Assembly: GCA_001897615.1 (NCBI GenBank)
Contig: MKTG01000050.1
Span: 25,539-79,868 of the forward strand
Direction: 5' to 3'
From: Burkholderiales bacterium 68-10
GTDB lineage: Bacteria > Pseudomonadota > Gammaproteobacteria > Burkholderiales > Burkholderiaceae_C
DNA: 54,330 nucleotides
The notes below the pieces were generated by a model. That model saw only the letters and a list, made by a program, of their open reading frames with translations. It was not told the origin of the DNA and did no database searches. Shown piece after piece: positions 1 to 9,015 of the stretch. The position numbers were made by a program, and so were the translations under genes. The stretch's first letter is position 1. The number at the start of each line of letters is the position of its first letter.

Positions 1-702
1 GTGTCGGTGGCCACGCTGGCGCAGGACTACGCCTTTGGCCGCGACGGTGTGAAAGCCTTCAAGGACGCGCTGAAGAAGGCCAGGATCGTGCAGGAGGAAT
101 ACCTGCCGCAGACCACCACCGACTTCACCGCCGGCATCCAGCGCGTGGTCGATGCCCTGAAGGACAAGCCGGGGCGCAAGGCGATCGAAGTCATCTGGGC
201 GGGCGGCACGCCGCCCTTCAACGCGCTGGCGGCGCAGGACTTGAAGAAGCGCTTCGGCATCGAGGTCTTCACCGGCGGCAACATCCTGCCTGCCATGGCC
301 AGCTACAAGAACTTCCCCGGCATGGAGGGGGCGACGTATTACTACTTCGGCATCCCGAAGAACCCGGTCAACGAAGCCCTGGTGGCCGCGCACTACAAGG
401 AGTTCAAGACTCCGCCGGACTTCTTCACCGCGGGCGGCTTCTCGGCGGCGATGGCCATCGTCACGGCCCTCAAGGCCACGGGCGGCGACACCAACACCAA
501 CAAGCTCATCAAGACCATGGAGGGCATGAGCTTCGACACGCCCAAGGGCAAGATGACCTTCCGCAAGGAAGACCACCAGGCCATGCAAAGCATGTACCAC
601 TTCCGCATCAAGAACGACCCGGCCTTCGCCTGGGGCGTGCCCGAGCTGGTGCACGAGATCAAGCCCGAAGAGATGCAGGTGCCGATCCGGAATAAGCGCT
701 GA
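1..702 (+). CDS. ABC transporter substrate-binding protein (branched-chain amino acid/amide type), 5' truncated by window edge
   Basis: ORF open at the window start; periplasmic-binding Peripla_BP_6-like sequence; followed by ATPase and permease genes of the liv type. Confidence 0.85.
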   Translation: MSVATLAQDYAFGRDGVKAFKDALKKARIVQEEYLPQTTTDFTAGIQRVVDALKDKPGRKAIEVIWAGGTPPFNALAAQDLKKRFGIEVFTGGNILPAMASYKNFPGMEGATYYYFGIPKNPVNEALVAAHYKEFKTPPDFFTAGGFSAAMAIVTALKATGGDTNTNKLIKTMEGMSFDTPKGKMTFRKEDHQAMQSMYHFRIKNDPAFAWGVPELVHEIKPEEMQVPIRNKR

Positions 703-724
703 TCGAGAGGGGTTCAGCGTTTGA

Positions 725-787
725 CGTTGAGCGTTGAGCGTGAAAACCGCTGTCTCACGCCCAACGCCGGACGCTCAACGCTCAACG
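725..787. repeat. 17-bp perfect inverted repeat in substrate-binding protein/livG gap
   Basis: CGTTGAGCGTTGAGCGT (725-741) and ACGCTCAACGCTCAACG (771-787). Confidence 0.85.
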
Positions 788-795
788 GCACAGTC

Positions 796-1554
796 ATGCT
801 CGAAACCCACGACCTGACCATCCGCTTTGGCGGCCATGTGGCCGTCAATGCCGTGACGTGCAGCTTCGCGCCCGGCACGCTGACGGCCATCGTGGGGCCC
901 AACGGCGCGGGCAAGACCACCTACTTCAACCTGATCTCGGGCCAGCTCAAGGCCAGCAGCGGCCGCGTGCTGCTGAACGGGCGCGAGCTGTCCGGACTGC
1001 CGGCGTCGGCGCGCACGCGCGCCGGCCTGGGCCGGGCGTTTCAGCTCACCAACCTGTTTCCCAACCTGTCGGTGCTGGAGAACGTGCGGCTGGCGGTGCA
1101 GGCGACGCAGCGCGTGGGGCTGAACCTGTGGCGCATCTGGAGCGACCAGCGCGAGCTGACGCAGCGCGCGCTGGAGATCCTGGAGTCGGTCGCGCTGCTC
1201 GACCGCCAGGGCATGCCGGTGGCCGGCCTGCCGCACGGCGACCAGCGCAAGCTGGAAGTGGCGCTGCTGATGGCGCTCGACCCGCAGGTCTACATGTTCG
1301 ACGAGCCCACCGCCGGCATGAGCCACGACGAAGCGCCGGTGATCCTGGACCTGATCCGGCGCCTGAAGCAGGACCGGAGCAAGACCATCCTGCTGGTGGA
1401 GCACAAGATGGACGTGGTGCGCGAGCTGGCCGACCGCATCATCGTGCTGACCAACGGCCAGCTGGTGGCCGACGGCGAGCCGGCCGAGGTCATCGCCTCG
1501 CCGGTGGTGCAGGAAGCCTACCTGGGGGTGACGAAGGACGAGGTGCCGGCGTGA
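796..1554 (+). CDS. livG: Branched-chain amino acid/amide ABC transporter ATP-binding protein
   Basis: GPNGAGKTT Walker A, DEPTAGMSHDE Walker B; internal ATG at 796 is the likely start. Confidence 0.9.
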   Translation: MLETHDLTIRFGGHVAVNAVTCSFAPGTLTAIVGPNGAGKTTYFNLISGQLKASSGRVLLNGRELSGLPASARTRAGLGRAFQLTNLFPNLSVLENVRLAVQATQRVGLNLWRIWSDQRELTQRALEILESVALLDRQGMPVAGLPHGDQRKLEVALLMALDPQVYMFDEPTAGMSHDEAPVILDLIRRLKQDRSKTILLVEHKMDVVRELADRIIVLTNGQLVADGEPAEVIASPVVQEAYLGVTKDEVPA

Positions 1555-1564
1555 GCGAAACACC

Positions 1565-1683
1565 AACAGCCGAACGCAGAGGGCGCGGAAATTTCGCAGA
1601 AGACGCAGAAAGACAGCCCCAGAAATCAGGATTTTTCTTCTGCGATTTCAGCGCTGTTTTTGCGCCCTCTGCGTTCGGCTGTT
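1565..1683. repeat. 22-bp perfect inverted repeat (CGCAGAGG-type intergenic element) between livG and livF
   Basis: AACAGCCGAACGCAGAGGGCGC (1565-1586) vs GCGCCCTCTGCGTTCGGCTGTT (1662-1683). Confidence 0.85.
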
Positions 1684-1696
1684 CAAAGGCATCCCC

Positions 1697-2422
1697 ATGA
1701 GCGACAACCTGCTCACGCTCGAAGGCGTGCACACCCACATCGGCGCCTACCACATCCTGCACGGCGTCGACCTGCGGGTGCCGCGCGGGCAGCTGACCAT
1801 GCTGCTGGGGCGCAACGGCGCCGGCAAGACCACCACGCTGCGCACCATCATGGGCCTGTGGCAGGCAAGCCAGGGCCGCATCGCCTTCGGCGACCAGGAC
1901 ATCACGAAGAAGCACACGCCGCAGATCGCGCAGCTGGGCATCGCCTACGTGCCCGAGAACATGGGCATCTTCGCCGACCTGACGGTGAAGGAGAACATGG
2001 TGCTGGCCGCGCGCGGCGCACGCAGCGCGGCGCAGATCGACGGCGAGCGGCTGGCCTGGATCTTCCGGCTGTTTCCGGCGGTGGAGAAGTTCTGGAACCA
2101 CCCGGCGGGCAAGCTGTCGGGCGGGCAGAAGCAGATGCTGGCCGTCAGCCGCGCCATCGTCGAGCCGCGCGAGCTGCTGATCGTGGACGAGCCCAGCAAG
2201 GGCCTGGCGCCCAGCATCATCAACAACATGATCGACGCCTTCCAGCAGCTCAAGGCCAGCGGCGCCACCATCCTGCTGGTGGAGCAGAACCTCAGCTTCG
2301 CGCGCCGCCTGGGCGACCACGTGGCGGTGATGGACAACGGCCGCGTGGTGCACGCCGGCCGCATGCAGGCGCTGGCCGAGGACGAGGCGCTGCAGCAGCG
2401 GCTGCTGGGGCTGTCGCTGTGA
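1697..2422 (+). CDS. livF: Branched-chain amino acid/amide ABC transporter ATP-binding protein
   Basis: GRNGAGKTTT Walker A, LSGGQKQM signature, VDEPSKGLAP. Confidence 0.9.
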   Translation: MSDNLLTLEGVHTHIGAYHILHGVDLRVPRGQLTMLLGRNGAGKTTTLRTIMGLWQASQGRIAFGDQDITKKHTPQIAQLGIAYVPENMGIFADLTVKENMVLAARGARSAAQIDGERLAWIFRLFPAVEKFWNHPAGKLSGGQKQMLAVSRAIVEPRELLIVDEPSKGLAPSIINNMIDAFQQLKASGATILLVEQNLSFARRLGDHVAVMDNGRVVHAGRMQALAEDEALQQRLLGLSL

Positions 2423-2435
2423 ATACCGATTTTTC

Positions 2436-2578
2436 TGAACGCAGAGGACGCAGAGGTTTCGCAAAAGTCGCGAAGAGAAAGAGGTTCGATTCGGTTGCAC
2501 CAGCACGCCCGACGTTCGCCGTTGAAACGAGATCTTGCTTCTGCGATTTCTGCGCGAACTCTGCGCCCTCTGCGTTCA
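2436..2578. repeat. Second CGCAGAGG-type inverted-repeat element between livF and livH
   Basis: TGAACGCAGAGG (2436-2447) vs CCTCTGCGTTCA (2567-2578), with further imperfect complementarity inside. Confidence 0.8.
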
Positions 2579-2591
2579 AAAGCCTGACTCC

Positions 2592-3575
2592 ATGAACACC
2601 CGCGACATCGACTACATCCCCCTGCTGCTGGTGCCCGTGCTGGCGCTGCTGGCGCTGCCGCTGGTGGGCTCGGGCTCGACCTGGCTGACGCTCACCGTGG
2701 CCGGGCTGGCCATGGGCATGATCATCTTCATCATCGCCTCGGGCCTGACGCTGGTGTTCGGCCTGATGGACGTGCTGAACTTCGGCCACGGCGTGTTCAT
2801 CGCCCTGGGCGCCTTCGTGGCCACCAGCGTGCTGGGCGCCATGGGCGACTGGACCGGATCGAGCGACATCTGGCGCAACCTGCTGGCGGTGCTGCCGGCC
2901 ATGCTGGTGGCGATGGCGGTGGCCGGCGCCATCGGCCTGGCGTTCGAGCGCTTCATCGTGCGCCCGGTCTATGGCCAGCACCTCAAGCAGATCCTGATCA
3001 CCATGGGCGGCATGATCATCGGCGAGGAGCTGATCAAGGTCATCTGGGGCCCGCAGCAGATCCCGCTGCCGCTGCCGGCGGGCATGCAGGGTTCGTGGCT
3101 GATCGGCGAGGCCGCCGTCGAGAAATACCGCTTGGTCGCCGTGATCGTCGGCCTGCTCGTGTTCGCCCTGCTGGCCTGGACGCTGTCGCGCACCAAGGTG
3201 GGGCTGTTGATTCGCGCCGGAGTGCAGGACAGGGAAATGGTCGAGTCACTCGGCTACCGCATCCGGCGCCTCTTTGTCGGGGTGTTCGTGGCCGGCAGCG
3301 CGCTGGCCGGGCTGGGCGGCGTGATGTGGGGGCTGTACCAGCAGACCGTGATCCCGCAGATGGGCGCGCAGGTCAACATCCTGATCTTCATCGTCATCAT
3401 CATCGGCGGACTGGGCAGCACCACCGGCGCGCTGATCGGCGCGCTGCTGGTCGGCCTGATGGCCAACTACACCGGCTTTCTGGTGCCCAAGGTGGCGCTG
3501 TTTTCCAACATCGCGCTGATGGTGGCCATCCTGCTGTGGCGCCCGCAAGGCGTCTACCCGGTGGCGAATCGATGA
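2592..3575 (+). CDS. livH: Branched-chain amino acid/amide ABC transporter permease
   Basis: Hydrophobic permease with GLTLVFGLMDVLNFGHG motif typical of LivH; ATG at 2592. Confidence 0.88.
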   Translation: MNTRDIDYIPLLLVPVLALLALPLVGSGSTWLTLTVAGLAMGMIIFIIASGLTLVFGLMDVLNFGHGVFIALGAFVATSVLGAMGDWTGSSDIWRNLLAVLPAMLVAMAVAGAIGLAFERFIVRPVYGQHLKQILITMGGMIIGEELIKVIWGPQQIPLPLPAGMQGSWLIGEAAVEKYRLVAVIVGLLVFALLAWTLSRTKVGLLIRAGVQDREMVESLGYRIRRLFVGVFVAGSALAGLGGVMWGLYQQTVIPQMGAQVNILIFIVIIIGGLGSTTGALIGALLVGLMANYTGFLVPKVALFSNIALMVAILLWRPQGVYPVANR

Positions 3576-3577
3576 AC

Positions 3578-3690
3578 TCCCCCCTGAGTCGCTTCGCGCC
3601 TTCCCCCCTCTCCTGCGGGAGGGGGGACAACGCGAGTCGCCGGCGCAGGTCCGGCGACCGCGTTCGCTGGCCTGGCCTGCTCCGCGGCCA
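3578..3690. repeat. Palindromic intergenic element (CCCCCCTGAG...CGCGGCCA), copy 1
   Basis: Shares CCCCCTGAG, GGGGGACAACGC, GCGTTCGCTGGC and TGGCCTGCTCCGCGGCCA with 46096-46195; internal helix 3629-3664. Confidence 0.75.
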
Positions 3691-3754
3691 TCGGATCAGC
3701 GGGAATGCGTGCCGATCAGGTCATGGCTGTGCTTTCGCACAGATCTTGGATTCT

Positions 3755-3812
3755 TCTTTTTTGATAGCTGGCAGCGCACGAAGGGCGCGCGTTACAGCCA
3801 TTTTTTATCTCT
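3755..3812 (-). repeat. Dispersed GCGCCAGCAGCTATCA-type element, copy A
   Basis: TTTTGATAGCTGGCAGCGCACGAAGGGCGCGCGTTACAGCCATTTTTT. Confidence 0.65.
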
Positions 3813-3815
3813 GAC

Positions 3816-4889
3816 ATGCTCAGCCGCCTCTTATCCAACGACCTGCCGCGCAGCCGCGTGCTGGCGGCGATCCTGATCGCCATCGTGCTGGGCCTGGCCT
3901 TCGCGCCCTTCCTGTTTCCGGGCGTCAAGGCGCTCAACGTGGCGGCCAAGGTGCTGATCTTCATCGTGCTGGTGGCGGCGTTCGACCTGCTGCTGGGCTA
4001 CACCGGCATCGTCAGCTTCGCCCATACCATGTTCTTCGGCATCGGCGCCTACGGCATCGCCATCGCCTGCACGCACCTGGGCGCCAGCTGGGGCGCGCTG
4101 GCCGCGGGCACCGGGGCGGCGCTGGCGGTGTCGCTGCTGCTGGCGCTGGCGATCGGGCTGTTCTCGCTGCGCGTGCGCGCCATCTTCTTCGCCATGATCA
4201 CGCTGGCGGTGGCCGCCGCCTTCCAGACGCTGGCCTCGCAGCTGTCCGACTTCACCGGCGGCGAGGACGGCCTGACCTTCAAGCTGCCCGAATGGCTGTC
4301 GCCCAGCTTCGAGCCGTTCGAGAGCGAGTTCCTGGGCGTGCTGATCGACGGCAAGATCATCTGCTACTACCTGCTGTTCGTGCTCTGCGTGGTCCTGGTG
4401 CTGGCGCTGCTGCGCATCGTCAACTCACCCTTCGGGCGCGTGCTGCAGGCGATCCGCGAGAACGAGTTCCGCGCCGAGGCCATCGGCTACCGCGTGGTGG
4501 TGTACCGCACGCTGTCCTCCGTGCTGTCGGCGCTGTTCGCCACGCTGGCCGGCTGCATGCTGGCGATCTGGCTGCGCTACAACGGGCCGGACACCTCGCT
4601 GTCGTTCGAAATCATGATGGACGTGCTGCTGATCGTCGTCATCGGCGGCATGGGCACCGTCTACGGCGCCGTCATCGGCTCGGTGCTGTTCCTGGTGGCC
4701 CAGAGCTACCTGCAGGATTTGCTGCGCCTGGGCAGCGAGGCGAGCAGCGCCGTCCCGGTGCTGTCGGCGCTGCTGTCGCCCGACCGCTGGCTGCTGTGGC
4801 TGGGCCTGCTGTTCGTGCTGTCGGTCTACTACTTTCCCACCGGCGTGGTGGGGCGCCTGCGCGCCTGGCGCGAGCGGCAGGCACGCTGA
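3816..4889 (+). CDS. livM: Branched-chain amino acid/amide ABC transporter permease
   Basis: LivM-type permease sequence (GYTGIVSFAHTMFFGIGAYG). Confidence 0.88.
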   Translation: MLSRLLSNDLPRSRVLAAILIAIVLGLAFAPFLFPGVKALNVAAKVLIFIVLVAAFDLLLGYTGIVSFAHTMFFGIGAYGIAIACTHLGASWGALAAGTGAALAVSLLLALAIGLFSLRVRAIFFAMITLAVAAAFQTLASQLSDFTGGEDGLTFKLPEWLSPSFEPFESEFLGVLIDGKIICYYLLFVLCVVLVLALLRIVNSPFGRVLQAIRENEFRAEAIGYRVVVYRTLSSVLSALFATLAGCMLAIWLRYNGPDTSLSFEIMMDVLLIVVIGGMGTVYGAVIGSVLFLVAQSYLQDLLRLGSEASSAVPVLSALLSPDRWLLWLGLLFVLSVYYFPTGVVGRLRAWRERQAR

Positions 4890-4923
4890 GTCTGGCTTTC
4901 ACCACCACCCGAGGAGACCCACC

Positions 4924-7056
4924 ATGACAAGCCCCTTCCCGCGCCTGCACGGCCTGGCCCTGGCGGCCGTGGCCAGCGCCACGCTGCTGGCCTGTGGCGG
5001 CAGCGACGACGTGTTCAACGTCAAGCCCGCCGGCATCGGCGCGCTGCACACCCAGCACCACGACGGCGGCGGTGACGATCTGCTCACCGCCGGCCTGGGC
5101 GCCGCCGGACTGGCCTCGGCCGTGCCACCCACCTATGCCGACCCGCTGCAGCCGACCGCTGCCGAGCTGCGCCGCGCCGCCATCTACAACAGTTACCGCG
5201 CCCTGGTCGACACCACGGCGGCCGGCGGCTACGGCCTGTTCTACGGCCCCGGCGTGGCGGCCGACGGCACGCCCGGCAGCGGCGACGGCAAGGTGGCCGG
5301 CACCGAAACCATCGCCTTCACCGACGACGGCTCGGGCCGCGAGAACGTCACCCTGATGGTGCAGGTGCCCGACAGCTTCGACCCCGCGCGCGCCTGCATC
5401 GTCACCGCCACCTCGTCGGGCTCGCGCGGCGTGTACGGTGCCATCTCCACCGGCGAATGGGGCCTCAAGCGTGGCTGCGCCGTGGCCTACACCGACAAGG
5501 GCACCGGCAGCGGCGCGCACGACCTGCGGCACGACACCGTGCCGCTGATCGACGGCACGCGCGCCACCGCGGCCAGCGCCGGCGCGCAGGCCGCGTTCGA
5601 CGCCGGCCTGAACCCGGCCGAACTCGCCGCCTTCAACGCCGCCACGCCCGATCGCCTCGCCTTCAAGCACGCCCATTCGGGCCGCAACCCCGAAAAGGAC
5701 TGGGGCCGCCACACCCTGCAGGCGGTACGGCTGGCGCTGTACGTGCTGAATGAGCGCTATGGCGAGCTGAACGCCGATGGCCGCCGCCGCGTGCGCCTGG
5801 ACGCCGGCAACACGCTGGTCATCGCCTCCAGCGTCTCCAATGGCGGCGGCGCCGCCATTGCCGCCGCCGAAGACGACCGCCACGGCCTGATCGACGGCGT
5901 GGCGGTGGCCGAGCCGGCCATCGAAATGCCCGCCAACGCCGGCGTCGCCGTGCAGCGCGGCGCCAGCCTGGTGCCGGTGAGCGGGCGCAACCTGATCGAC
6001 TTCACCAGCCACGCCAACCTGTACCAGGCCTGCGCCGCGCTGGCCCCGTCGCAGGCCACGGCGCCGTTTGGCGCCGCCTTTGCCGGGCTCTACAACAACC
6101 CGGCGCTGCCGATCGCCGCCAACCGCTGTGCCGCCCTGGCGCAGCGCGGCCTGCTGACCGGCGCCACCACCGCCGAGCAGGCCGAGAACGCGCTGCAACG
6201 CCTGCGCGACTATGGCTGGGAGGCCGAATCCAGCGTGCTGCAGGCCTCGCACGCGGCGTTCGAGATCTCGCCCGCCGTCGCCGTGACCTTTGCCAATGCA
6301 CTGGCCCGCGCCCGGGTGTCGGACCACCTGTGCGGCTTCAGCTACGCCGCCACCGCCACCAACGGCAGCGTCACCGCGCTGGCGCCGGTGCTGCTGGCCG
6401 GCATGTTCGCCACCGGCAATGGCGTGCCGCCCTCCAGCGGCGTCAACCTGGTCAACAACCGGGCCGCCCAGGGCCCGGCGCGCGACTTCCTGAGCTTCAA
6501 CGCCCAGGGCGTGGCCGACTGGAACCTGGACGGCGCCCTGTGCCTGCGCGAGCTGGTCACCGGCAACTCCGCCAGCGCCACCCGCCTGCAGGCCGGCATG
6601 CGCGAAACCCAGCGCAACGGCAACCTGCGCGGCAAGCCGACGCTGATCGTGCACGGCCGCGACGACGCGTTGCTGCCGGTCAACCACACTTCGCGCCCCT
6701 ACGCCGCGCTGAACCGCAAGGTCGAGGGCACGGCCAGCCGGCTGAGCTACATCGAGGTCACCAACGCCCAGCATTTCGACGGCTTCATCGGCCTGCCCGC
6801 CGTGCTGCCCGGCTACGACAGCCGCTACGTGCCCCTGCACCTGTACCTGAACCGCGCGCTGGACGCCGTGTACGAGCACCTGCGCAACGGCAGGCCGCTG
6901 CCGCCCAGCCAGGTGGTGCGCACCACGCCACGCGGCGGCACGCCCGGCAGCGCGCCGGCGCTGGCGGCCGCCAACGTGCCGGCGCTGGCCGCCAGCCCGG
7001 CGGCCGGCGACGCCATCGGCTACGCGGGCGGCAACACCATCGTCATTCCCGACTGA
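4924..7056 (+). CDS. D-(-)-3-hydroxybutyrate oligomer hydrolase family protein (lipoprotein-like signal)
   Basis: 710 aa; lipobox-like LLACGG; SNGGGAA and downstream sequence characteristic of 3HB-oligomer hydrolases. Confidence 0.8.
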   Translation: MTSPFPRLHGLALAAVASATLLACGGSDDVFNVKPAGIGALHTQHHDGGGDDLLTAGLGAAGLASAVPPTYADPLQPTAAELRRAAIYNSYRALVDTTAAGGYGLFYGPGVAADGTPGSGDGKVAGTETIAFTDDGSGRENVTLMVQVPDSFDPARACIVTATSSGSRGVYGAISTGEWGLKRGCAVAYTDKGTGSGAHDLRHDTVPLIDGTRATAASAGAQAAFDAGLNPAELAAFNAATPDRLAFKHAHSGRNPEKDWGRHTLQAVRLALYVLNERYGELNADGRRRVRLDAGNTLVIASSVSNGGGAAIAAAEDDRHGLIDGVAVAEPAIEMPANAGVAVQRGASLVPVSGRNLIDFTSHANLYQACAALAPSQATAPFGAAFAGLYNNPALPIAANRCAALAQRGLLTGATTAEQAENALQRLRDYGWEAESSVLQASHAAFEISPAVAVTFANALARARVSDHLCGFSYAATATNGSVTALAPVLLAGMFATGNGVPPSSGVNLVNNRAAQGPARDFLSFNAQGVADWNLDGALCLRELVTGNSASATRLQAGMRETQRNGNLRGKPTLIVHGRDDALLPVNHTSRPYAALNRKVEGTASRLSYIEVTNAQHFDGFIGLPAVLPGYDSRYVPLHLYLNRALDAVYEHLRNGRPLPPSQVVRTTPRGGTPGSAPALAAANVPALAASPAAGDAIGYAGGNTIVIPD

Positions 7057-7058
7057 CC

Positions 7059-7937
7059 ATGCCCCACTCGTCCCTGTACCTGCGCTGCGCCGGGCGCGAA
7101 CTCCATGTGCTCGACTGGGCGCCCGCGCACGCCAGCCCCGCGCGTGGCACCGTCGTCGCCTGGCACGGCCTGGCGCGCACGGGGCGCGACATGGACGAGC
7201 TGGCGGCGCACCTGTCGGCGCGCGGCTGGCGCGTGCTCTGCCCCGACACGATCGGGCGCGGGCTGAGCCAGTGGGCGCAAAGCCCGCGCGAGGAATACTG
7301 CCTGGCCTTCTACGCCCGGCTGGCGCGCGAGCTGCTGCAACAACTGGGCGTGGAGCGCTGCCACTGGGTCGGCACCTCGATGGGCGGCGCCATCGGCACC
7401 GTCGGCGCCTCGGGCTACTTCGAGCCCGAGCTGGCGCGCCGCATCCAGAGCCTGGTGCTCAACGACAACGCGCCCGAGCTGGCGCAGCCCGCCATCGAGC
7501 GCATCAAGGCCTACGCCAGCCAGCCACCGGCGTTCGCCACCGTGAGCGAGCTGGAGGCGTTCTTTCGCGCCGCCTACCAGCCCTACGGCTTCCTGACCGA
7601 CGCCCAGTGGCGGCGCCTCGCGGAAACCAGCACCCGCCGCCTGCCCGACGGCCGCGTGACGCCGCACTACGACCCGGCCATCGTTGGCCAGTTCACCCAC
7701 CACCCCGACGACTACCGCATCTGGCACCACTACGACGCGCTGAAGCTGCCGGTGCTGCTGCTGCGCGGCGCCGAATCGGACCTGGTGCTGCGCCAGACCG
7801 CCGAGCAGATGCGCGCCCGCGGCCCCGGCGCGCGCGGCCAGCTGCAATGGGTGGAAGTGCCCGGCTGCGGCCACGCGCCGGCGCTGAACGTGGCCGAACA
7901 GCTGAACCTGGTGAGCGACTTCATCGAGCGCGCCTGA
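7059..7937 (+). CDS. Alpha/beta hydrolase
   Basis: HGLARTGRD oxyanion region, GTSMGG nucleophile elbow, C-terminal GCGHAP; ATG at 7059. Confidence 0.88.
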   Translation: MPHSSLYLRCAGRELHVLDWAPAHASPARGTVVAWHGLARTGRDMDELAAHLSARGWRVLCPDTIGRGLSQWAQSPREEYCLAFYARLARELLQQLGVERCHWVGTSMGGAIGTVGASGYFEPELARRIQSLVLNDNAPELAQPAIERIKAYASQPPAFATVSELEAFFRAAYQPYGFLTDAQWRRLAETSTRRLPDGRVTPHYDPAIVGQFTHHPDDYRIWHHYDALKLPVLLLRGAESDLVLRQTAEQMRARGPGARGQLQWVEVPGCGHAPALNVAEQLNLVSDFIERA

Positions 7938-7995
7938 AGCGCGCACCGGCGCCGCCCGGTGCCGCGGACAGGCCGCGCCCGCGGCCCCCGCGCCC

Positions 7996-8979
7996 TTACT
8001 TCTTGAGCTGCGCCTCGACCTGGCCCACCAGGTCCTGGCCGACGTCGGGCGTGAACATGTTCCACACCGGCTGCACGCGCTCGCGCATGCGCGCGCGCTC
8101 GGCGTCGCTCACCTCGTTGACCTTCATGCCGCGATCGGCCATGGCCTTCCTGGCGGCCTCGGACTGCTCGCGCGCCACCTGGCGCTGGTAGGTGCGGGCC
8201 TCGACGGCGGCGTCCTTCAGGATCTTCTGCTGCGCCGGCGTCAGCTTGTCCCAGAACGCCTTGGACACCAGCGGCACGAAGGGGCTGTAGGTGTGGCGCG
8301 TGATGGACAGAAACTTCTGCACCTCGTTGAGCTTGAGCGCGGCGATCACCGCGTTGGGCGTGCCCTGGCCGTCGATGGTGCGCGTCTCCAGCGCGGTGTA
8401 GAGCTCGGGGATGGCCAGCGGCACCGGGTTGGCGCCCAGCGCCTTGATGGTCTCCTGCGAAATCTTGGCCTGGATGGAGCGGAACTTCAGGCCCGCGAAG
8501 TCCTCGACCCTGGCGATCGGGTGCTTGCTGTTGGTGGCGTTGAAGAAGCCGTTCTCCCAGTAGGCCAGGCCCACCAGGCCATGCGCCGGCAGGCTGTCCA
8601 GCAGCTTCTGGCCGATCGGGCCGTCCAGCACCTTGTCGGCTTCCTCGGCGTTCTTGAACAGGAACGGGAAGTCGAAGATCGAATACGCCTTGACCATGCC
8701 GGTCAGCGTGGTGGTCACCGGCACCGTGAATTCGATGGTGCCGCCCTGCAGCGCCGAGGTGACCTTGACGTCATCGCCCAGCGCGGCGTTGTAGTAGGGC
8801 TTGATGTCGATCTCGCCATTGCTCTTGGCCTTGACCAGTTCGACGAACTTGGCCACGCCCTGGCCCTGGTGGGTCTTTTCGGACAGGGTGACGGCGAACT
8901 TGCCGGTCACCGCCGCCCAGGCAGGGCCGGTCAGCGCGGCGGCCAGCAGGCCGGCGACGAGGGGGATGCGGAATTTCAT
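7996..8979 (-). CDS. dctP: TRAP transporter substrate-binding protein (DctP family)
   Basis: Signal peptide; GLKFRSIQAKISQETIKALGANPVPL motif; adjacent DctM and DctQ. Confidence 0.9.
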   Translation of the reverse strand: MKFRIPLVAGLLAAALTGPAWAAVTGKFAVTLSEKTHQGQGVAKFVELVKAKSNGEIDIKPYYNAALGDDVKVTSALQGGTIEFTVPVTTTLTGMVKAYSIFDFPFLFKNAEEADKVLDGPIGQKLLDSLPAHGLVGLAYWENGFFNATNSKHPIARVEDFAGLKFRSIQAKISQETIKALGANPVPLAIPELYTALETRTIDGQGTPNAVIAALKLNEVQKFLSITRHTYSPFVPLVSKAFWDKLTPAQQKILKDAAVEARTYQRQVAREQSEAARKAMADRGMKVNEVSDAERARMRERVQPVWNMFTPDVGQDLVGQVEAQLKK

Positions 8980-9015
8980 GACGGTCTCCTTGGTTGAAGC
9001 GGTTCGGTGCGCCCT

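Noticed and set aside
4672-6879. 735-aa minus-strand ORF
   Set aside because: Antisense shadow of livM and the 3HB oligomer hydrolase gene, with Gly/Ala/Val-biased composition and no motif.
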